Of a stretch of DNA of 64,000 bases, positions 59,601 through 64,000 are shown piece by piece; the stretch's first letter is position 1, and each line of letters begins with the position of its first letter. This stretch comes from Diploscapter coronatus (Eukaryota > Nematoda > Chromadorea > Rhabditida > Rhabditidae): positions 17,011,201 to 17,075,200 of the forward strand of contig OZ038422.1 in NCBI GenBank assembly GCA_964036155.1, given 5' to 3'. The notes under the pieces are model-generated. The model searched no databases. It was not told the origin of the DNA and saw nothing but the letters and a program-made list of their open reading frames with translations. Made by a program: the position numbers and the translations under genes.

Positions 59601-62600
59601 AAAATTGGGCTGGTTGAAAATCCAGAAGTTGTGCCGGTTTGCTGGCTAGTCGAAGGCGATGAAGATGTGGAAATTGGGCTTGTCAAAAATTCAGAAGTTG
59701 TGCCGGTTTGTTGGCTAGTCGGAGCCGATGAAGATGTGGAAATTGGGCTTGTCAAAAATTCAGAGGTCGTAGCTGTTTGCTGGCTAGTCGAAGGCGATGA
59801 AGATGTCATAATCGGGCTCGATGAATATCCAGAGGTCGTAGCTGTTTGCTGGCTAGTCGGAGCCGATGAAGATGTGAAAATTGGGCTGGTTGAAAATCCA
59901 GAAGTTGTGCCGGTTTGCTGGCTAGTCGAAGGCGATGAAGATGTGGAAATTGGGCTTGTCAAAAATTCAGAAGTTGTGCCGGTTTGTTGGCTAGTCGGAG
60001 CCGATGAAGATGTGGAAATTGGGCTTGTCAAAAATTCAGAGGTCGTAGCTGTTTGCTGGCTAGTCGAAGGCGATGAAGATGTCATAATCGGGCTCGATGA
60101 ATATCCAGAGGTCGTAGCTGTTTGCTGGCTAGTCGGAGCCGATGAAGATGTCATAATTGGGCTCGATGAATATCCAGAGGTCGTAGCTGTTTGCTGGCTA
60201 GTCGGAGCCGATGAAGATGTGAAAATTGGGCTGGTTGAAAATCCAGAAGTTGTGCCGGTTTGCTGGCTAGTCGAAGGCGATGAAGATGTGGAAATTGGGC
60301 TGGTCGAAAATGAAGAAGTTGTGGTCGTTTGTGTGGACGTAGGGACCGACGACGATGTTATAATAGGGCTGGTCGAAAATGAAGAAGTTGTGGTCGTTTG
60401 TGTGGATGTAGGGACCGACGACGATGATATAATCGGGCTGGTTGAAAATCCAGAAGTTGTGCCGGTTTGCTGGCTAGTCGGAGCCGATGAAGATGTCATA
60501 ATTGGGCTCGATGAATATCCAGAGGTCGTAGCTGTTTGCTGGCTAGTCGAAGGCGATGAAGATGTGGAAATTGGGCTTGTCAAAAATTCAGAGGTCGTAG
60601 CTGTTTGCTGGCTAGTCGAAGGCGATGAAGATGTCATAATCGGGCTCGATGAATATCCAGAGGTCGTAGCTGTTTGCTGGCTAGTCGGAGCCGATGAAGA
60701 TGTGAAAATTGGGCTGGTTGAAAATCCAGAAGTTGTGCCGGTTTGCTGGCTAGTCGAAGGCGATGAAGATGTGGAAATTGGGCTGGTCGAAAATGAAGAA
60801 GTTGTGGTCGTTTGTGTGGACGTAGGGACCGACGACGATGTTATAATAGGGCTGGTTGAAAATGAAGAAGTTGTGGTCGTTTGTGTGGATGTAGGGACCG
60901 ACGACGATGATATAATCGGGCTGGTTGAAAATCCAGAAGTTGTGCCGGTTTGCTGGCTAGTCGGAGCCGATGAAGATGTCATAATTGGGCTGGTTGAAAA
61001 TCCAGAAGTTGTGCCGGTTTGCTGGCTAGTCTGAGTCGACGACGATGATATAATCGGGCTGGTCGAAAATGAAGAAGTTGTGGTCGTTTGTGTGGACGTA
61101 GGGACCGACGACGATGTTATAATCGGGCTGGTTGAAAATGAAGAAGTTGTGGTCGTTTGTGTGGATGTAGGGACCGACGACGATGATATAATCGGGCTGG
61201 TTGAAAATCCAGAAGTTGTGCCGGTTTGCTGGCTAGTCGGAGCCGATGAAGATGTGAAAATTGGGCTGGTTGAAAATCCAGAAGTTGTGCCGGTTTGCTG
61301 GCTAGTCGAAGGCGATGAAGATGTGGAAATTGGGCTGGTCGAAAATGAAGAAGTTGTGGTCGTTTGTGTGGACGTAGGGACCGACGACGATGTTATAATA
61401 GGGCTGGTTGAAAATGAAGAAGTTGTGGTCGTTTGTGTGGATGTAGGGACCGACGACGATGATATAATCGGGCTGGTTGAAAATCCAGAAGTTGTGCCGG
61501 TTTGCTGGCTAGTCGGAGCCGATGAAGATGTGAAAATTGGGCTGGTTGAAAATCCAGAAGTTGTGCCGGTTTGCTGGCTAGTCGAAGGCGATGAAGATGT
61601 GGAAATTGGGCTTGTCAAAAATTCAGAAGTTGTGCCGGTTTGTTGGCTAGTCGGAGCCGATGAAGATGTGGAAATTGGGCTTGTCAAAAATTCAGAGGTC
61701 GTAGCTGTTTGCTGGCTAGTCGAAGGCGATGAAGATGTCATAATCGGGCTCGATGAATATCCAGAGGTCGTAGCTGTTTGCTGGCTAGTCGGAGTCGATG
61801 AAGATGTGGAAATTGGGCTTGTCAAAAATTCAGAGGTCGTAGCTGTTTGCTGGCTAGTCGAAGGCGATGAAGATGTCATAATCGGGCTCGATGAATATCC
61901 AGAGGTCGTAGCTGTTTGCTGGCTAGTCGGAGCCGATGAAGATGTCATAATTGGGCTCGATGAATATCCAGAGGTCGTAGCTGTTTGCTGGCTAGTCGAA
62001 GGCGATGAAGATGTGGAAATTGGGCTGGTTGAAAATCCAGAAGTTGTGCCGGTTTGCTGGCTAGTCGAAGCCGATGAAGATGTGAAAATTGGGCTCGATG
62101 AATATCCAGAGGTCGTAGCTGTTTGCTGGCTAGTCGAAGCCGATGAAGATGTGGAAATTGGGCTGGTTGAAAATCCAGAAGTTGTGGTCGTTTGTGTGGA
62201 TGTAGGGACCGACGACGATGATATAATCGGGCTGGTTGAAAATCCAGAAGTTGTGGTCGTTTGTGTGGATGTAGGGACCGACGACGATGATATAATCGGG
62301 CTGGTTGAAAATCCAGAAGTTGTGCCGGTTTGCTGGCTAGTCGAAGCCGATGAAGATGTGAAAATTGGGCTGGTTGAAAATCCAGAAGTTGTGCCGGTTT
62401 GCTGGCTAGTCGAAGCCGATGAAGATGTGGAAATTGGGCTGGTTGAAAATCCAGAAGTTGTGGTCGTTTGTGTGGATGTAGGGACCGACGACGATGATAT
62501 AATCGGGCTGGTTGAAAATCCAGAAGTTGTGCCGGTTTGCTGGCTAGTCGAAGCCGATGAAGATGTGAAAATTGGGCTCGATGAATATCCAGAGGTCGTA

Positions 62601-64000
62601 GCTGTTTGCTGGCTAGTCGGAGCCGATGAAGATGTGAAAATTGGGCTGGTCGAAAATCCAGAAGTTGTGCCGGTTTGCTGGCTAGTCGGAGCCGATGAAG
62701 ATGTGGAAATTGGGCTTGTCAAAAATTCAGAGGTCGTAGCTGTTTGCTGGCTAGTCGGAGCCGATGAAGATGTCATAATTGGGCTCGATGAATATCCAGA
62801 GGTCGTAGCTGTTTGCTGGCTAGTCGGAGCCGATGAAGATGTGGAAATTGGGCTTGTCAAAAATTCAGAGGTCGTAGCTGTTTGCTGGCTAGTCGGAGTC
62901 GATGAAGATGTGGAAATTGGGCTTGTCAAAAATTCAGAAGTTGTGCCGGTTTGCTGGCTAGTCGGAGCCGATGAAGATGTCATAATTGGGCTCGATGAAT
63001 ATCCAGAGGTCGTAGCTGTTTGCTGGCTAGTCGAAGGCGATGAAGATGTGGAAATTGGGCTTGTCAAAAATTCAGAAGTTGTGCCGGTTTGCTGGCTAGT
63101 CGAAGCCGATGAAGATGTGGAAATTGGGCTGGTTGAAAATCCAGAAGTTGTGCCGGTTTGCTGGCTAGTCGAAGCCGATGAAGATGTGAAAATTGGGCTG
63201 GTTGAAAATCCAGAAGTTGTGCCGGTTTGCTGGCTAGTCGAAGCCGATGAAGATGTGAAAATTGGGCTCGATGAATATCCAGAGGTCGTAGCTGTTTGCT
63301 GGCTAGTCGGAGTCGATGAAGATGTGGAAATTGGGCTTGTCAAAAATTCAGAAGTTGTGCCGGTTTGCTGGCTAGTCGGAGCCGATGAAGATGTCATAAT
63401 TGGGCTCGATGAATATCCAGAGGTCGTAGCTGTTTGCTGGCTAGTCGAAGGCGATGAAGATGTGGAAATTGGGCTTGTCAAAAATTCAGAAGTTGTGCCG
63501 GTTTGCTGGCTAGTCGAAGCCGATGAAGATGTGGAAATTGGGCTGGTTGAAAATCCAGAAGTTGTGCCGGTTTGCTGGCTAGTCGAAGCCGATGAAGATG
63601 TGAAAATTGGGCTGGTTGAAAATCCAGAAGTTGTGCCGGTTTGCTGGCTAGTCGAAGCCGATGAAGATGTGAAAATTGGGCTCGATGAATATCCAGAGGT
63701 CGTAGCTGTTTGCTGGCTAGTCGAAGGCGATGAAGATGTGGAAATTGGGCTTGTCAAAAATTCAGAAGTTGTGCCGGTTTGCTGGCTAGTCGGAGCCGAT
63801 GAAGATGTGGAAATTGGGCTTGTCAAAAATTCAGAAGTTGTGCCGGTTTGTTGGCTAGTCGAAGGCGATGAAGATGTGGAAATTGGGCTTGTCAAAAATT
63901 CAGAAGTTGTGCCGGTTTGCTGGCTAGTCGGAGCCGATGAAGATGTGGAAATTGGGCTGGTTGAAAATCCAGAAGTTGTGCCGGTTTGCTGGCTAGTCGA
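53642..64000 (-). CDS. Giant Ser/Thr-rich mucin-like repeat protein, partial at 5' end
   Basis: One uninterrupted frame runs from the window edge to a stop at 53642, at least 3,417 residues from an internal Met at 63895 and open beyond it; the true start, and any signal peptide, lie outside. Nearly all of it is about 147 tandem copies of a 23-residue unit (69 bases), such as TSPIISSSSVPTSTQTTTTS plus GFS; about two-thirds of residues are Ser or Thr. Variants include SQQTGTTSGFSTSPIFTSSS, SQQTATTSGYSSSPIMTSSS and SQQTGTTSEFLTSPISTSSS. The last 70 residues diverge (NLLSTESSQSSTSLPSTPSS). Such sequence is typical of densely O-glycosylated secreted or surface mucins; that role is inference. There are no cysteines in the visible part. 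The end may instead be a splice donor at GGTATCT. Assembly of such an array may be collapsed. Confidence 0.85.
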   Translation of the reverse strand, partial: STSQQTGTTSGFSTSPISTSSSAPTSQQTGTTSEFLTSPISTSSSPSTSQQTGTTSEFLTSPISTSSSAPTSQQTGTTSEFLTSPISTSSSPSTSQQTATTSGYSSSPIFTSSSASTSQQTGTTSGFSTSPIFTSSSASTSQQTGTTSGFSTSPISTSSSASTSQQTGTTSEFLTSPISTSSSPSTSQQTATTSGYSSSPIMTSSSAPTSQQTGTTSEFLTSPISTSSSTPTSQQTATTSGYSSSPIFTSSSASTSQQTGTTSGFSTSPIFTSSSASTSQQTGTTSGFSTSPISTSSSASTSQQTGTTSEFLTSPISTSSSPSTSQQTATTSGYSSSPIMTSSSAPTSQQTGTTSEFLTSPISTSSSTPTSQQTATTSEFLTSPISTSSSAPTSQQTATTSGYSSSPIMTSSSAPTSQQTATTSEFLTSPISTSSSAPTSQQTGTTSGFSTSPIFTSSSAPTSQQTATTSGYSSSPIFTSSSASTSQQTGTTSGFSTSPIISSSSVPTSTQTTTTSGFSTSPISTSSSASTSQQTGTTSGFSTSPIFTSSSASTSQQTGTTSGFSTSPIISSSSVPTSTQTTTTSGFSTSPIISSSSVPTSTQTTTTSGFSTSPISTSSSASTSQQTATTSGYSSSPIFTSSSASTSQQTGTTSGFSTSPISTSSSPSTSQQTATTSGYSSSPIMTSSSAPTSQQTATTSGYSSSPIMTSSSPSTSQQTATTSEFLTSPISTSSSTPTSQQTATTSGYSSSPIMTSSSPSTSQQTATTSEFLTSPISTSSSAPTSQQTGTTSEFLTSPISTSSSPSTSQQTGTTSGFSTSPIFTSSSAPTSQQTGTTSGFSTSPIISSSSVPTSTQTTTTSSFSTSPIITSSSVPTSTQTTTTSSFSTSPISTSSSPSTSQQTGTTSGFSTSPIFTSSSAPTSQQTGTTSGFSTSPIISSSSVPTSTQTTTTSSFSTSPIITSSSVPTSTQTTTTSSFSTSPIISSSSTQTSQQTGTTSGFSTSPIMTSSSAPTSQQTGTTSGFSTSPIISSSSVPTSTQTTTTSSFSTSPIITSSSVPTSTQTTTTSSFSTSPISTSSSPSTSQQTGTTSGFSTSPIFTSSSAPTSQQTATTSGYSSSPIMTSSSPSTSQQTATTSEFLTSPISTSSSPSTSQQTATTSGYSSSPIMTSSSAPTSQQTGTTSGFSTSPIISSSSVPTSTQTTTTSSFSTSPIITSSSVPTSTQTTTTSSFSTSPISTSSSPSTSQQTGTTSGFSTSPIFTSSSAPTSQQTATTSGYSSSPIMTSSSAPTSQQTATTSGYSSSPIMTSSSPSTSQQTATTSEFLTSPISTSSSAPTSQQTGTTSEFLTSPISTSSSPSTSQQTGTTSGFSTSPIFTSSSAPTSQQTATTSGYSSSPIMTSSSPSTSQQTATTSEFLTSPISTSSSAPTSQQTGTTSEFLTSPISTSSSPSTSQQTGTTSGFSTSPIFTSSSAPTSQQTATTSGYSSSPIMTSSSPSTSQQTATTSGYSSSPIMTSSSAPTSQQTGTTSGFSTSPIISSSSVPTSTQTTTTSSFSTSPISTSSSPSTSQQTGTTSGFSTSPIFTSSSAPTSQQTATTSGYSSSPIMTSSSPSTSQQTATTSEFLTSPISTSSSAPTSQQTGTTSEFLTSPISTSSSPSTSQQTATTSEFLTSPISTSSSAPTSQQTGTTSGFSTSPIITSSSVPTSTQTTTTSGFSTSPIFTSSSAPTSQQTATTSGYSSSPIMTSSSAPTSQQTATTSEFLTSPISTSSSAPTSQQTGTTSEFLTSPIISSSSVPTSTQTTTTSGFSTSPIFTSSSAPTSQQTATTSGYSSSPIMTSSSAPTSQQTATTSEFLTSPIISSSSVPTSTQTTTTSGFSTSPIISSSSVPTSTQTTTTSSFSTSPIISSSSVPTSTQTTTTSGFSTSPIISSSSVPTSTQTTTTSGFSTSPIISSSSVPTSTQTTTTSSFSTSPIISSSSVPTSTQTTTTSGFSTSPIITSSSVPTSTQTTTTSGFSTSPIISSSSVPTSTQTTTTSGFSTSPIISSSSVPTSTQTTTTSGFSTSPIISSSSVPTSTQTTTTSGFSTSPIMTSSSASTSQQTGTTSGFSTSPIISSSSVPTSTQTTTTSSFSTSPIITSSSVPTSTQTTTTSGFSTSPIMTSSSTQTSQQTGTTSGFSTSPIITSSSVPTSTQTTTTSSFSTSPIISSSSVPTSTQTTTTSSFSTSPIITSSSVPTSTQTTTTSSFSTSPIITSSSVPTSTQTTTTSSFSTSPIISSSSTQTSQQTGTTSGFSTSPIFTSSSAPTSQQTATTSGYSSSPIMTSSSTQTSQQTGTTSGFSTSPIFTSSSAPTSQQTATTSGYSSSPIMTSSSTQTSQQTGTTSGFSTSPIITSSSVPTSTQTTTTSGFSTSPIISSSSVPTSTQTTTTSGFSTSPIISSSSVPTSTQTTTTSGFSTSPIISSSSVPTSTQTTTTSGFSTSPIISSSSVPTSTQTTTTSGFSTSPIISSSSVPTSTQTTTTSSFSTSPIITSSSVPTSTQTTTTSSFSTSPIITSSSVPTSTQTTTTSGFSTSPIISSSSVPTSTQTTTTSGFSTSPIISSSSVPTSTQTTTTSGFSTSPIISSSSVPTSTQTTTTSGFSTSPIISSSSVPTSTQTTTTSGFSTSPIISSSSVPTSTQTTTTSSFSTSPIITSSSVPTSTQTTTTSSFSTSPIITSSSVPTSTQTTTTSSFSTSPIITSSSVPTSTQTTTTSSFSTSPIITSSSVPTSTQTTTTSGFSTSPIISSSSVPTSTQTTTTSGFSTSPIISSSSVPTSTQTTTTSGFSTSPIISSSSVPTSTQTTTTSGFSTSPIMTSSSASTSQQTGTTSGFSTSPIISSSSVPTSTQTTTTSSFSTSPIITSSSVPTSTQTTTTSGFSTSPIMTSSSTQTSQQTGTTSGFSTSPIITSSSVPTSTQTTTTSSFSTSPIISSSSVPTSTQTTTTSSFSTSPIITSSSVPTSTQTTTTSSFSTSPIITSSSVPTSTQTTTTSSFSTSPIITSSSVPTSTQTTTTSSFSTSPIITSSSVPTSTQTTTTSGFSTSPIISSSSVPTSTQTTTTSGFSTSPIISSSSVPTSTQTTTTSGFSTSPIISSSSVPTSTQTTTTSGFSTSPIMTSSSASTSQQTGTTSGFSTSPIISSSSVPTSTQTTTTSSFSTSPIITSSSVPTSTQTTTTSGFSTSPIMTSSSTQTSQQTGTTSGFSTSPIITSSSVPTSTQTTTTSSFSTSPIISSSSVPTSTQTTTTSSFSTSPIITSSSVPTSTQTSTTSSFSTSPIISSSSVPTSTQTSTTSSFSTSPIMISSSTQTSQQTGTTSGFSTSPIISSSSVPTSTQTSTTSSFSTSPIITSSSTQTSQQTSTNLLSTESSQSSTSLPSTPSSSQNPTTTRASRTIVSSTATSTQRPSMTIGSSTVTSQQSSTTGI
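53860..64000. repeat. 69-bp minisatellite array, about 147 copies
   Basis: Coding tandem array. Units are 69 bases with no frame-shifting length changes seen. Sub-types cluster: units with VPTSTQTTTT dominate 53.9-58.4 kb and SQQT-type units dominate 58.4-64 kb. Higher-order copies are visible: the block starting at about 54340 recurs 897 bases (13 units) later at about 55240 and again at about 57515. A unit quartet recurs around 58.9-60.9 kb. Confidence 0.92.

Noticed and set aside
54042..61034. Long plus-strand acidic repeat frames (283, 536 and 1,157 codons) as genes
   Set aside because: They are the antisense of the mucin array, exist because the unit is a multiple of three, and lack initiation context. 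The minus frame alone is continuous through the whole array and has a unique C-terminal end.

Overview
The window is eukaryotic and most likely comes from a rhabditid-type nematode. Genes are split into many short exons by introns that are often under 100 bases. Two genes have a TTTCAG acceptor at or next to the ATG, as expected for spliced-leader trans-splicing. The gene set includes nematode hallmarks: a two-domain PMT-2 phosphobase methyltransferase, a secreted class-2 lipase of the LIPS type and a CLHM/CALHM channel. The genus cannot be named from this sequence. All exon models were built by hand from frame, splice sites and recognisable family motifs; several were checked by total length being a multiple of three.

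Layout. 0.34-0.83 kb (-): small secreted helical protein. 2.5-8.6 kb (-): nuclear SR-cyclophilin, PPIG type. 9.5-14.7 kb (-): cytosolic threonyl-tRNA synthetase, divergent from 15.7-25.75 kb (+): condensin subunit SMC4. 26.2-28.0 kb (-): secreted lipase. 28.5-30.3 kb (-): CALHM channel. 32.0-35.1 kb (-): PMT-2. 35.8-38.6 and 38.8-41.0 kb (-): a RING1-type E3 ligase preceded at 171 bp by a chromo-barrel protein, a probable two-gene chromatin operon. 43.5-47.3 kb (+): unrecognised 153-residue protein. 47.7-51.0 kb (-): AIRS-GART purine synthesis enzyme. 51.1-52.8 kb (-): fragments resembling a BACK/Kelch gene. 53.07-53.42 kb (+): possible tiny secreted peptide. 53.64 kb to the window edge (-): a giant Ser/Thr-rich mucin-like gene of about 147 tandem 23-residue units, open at its 5' end.

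Mobile DNA. Three large palindromic elements without a visible transposase are present: a 1.7 kb foldback element with 9-bp target duplication (41.2-42.9 kb), a 2.1 kb TA-flanked palindrome inside an intron (44.0-46.1 kb), and a 0.72 kb palindrome with a TTA duplication that interrupts a conserved coding exon of the AIRS domain (50.0-50.8 kb). Smaller hairpin repeats lie at 1.84, 5.05 and 8.85 kb.

The most notable signals are the interrupted AIRS exon, the mucin array with 897-bp higher-order duplications and an open antisense frame, the chromo-barrel/RING1 gene pair, and several GC-AG introns.
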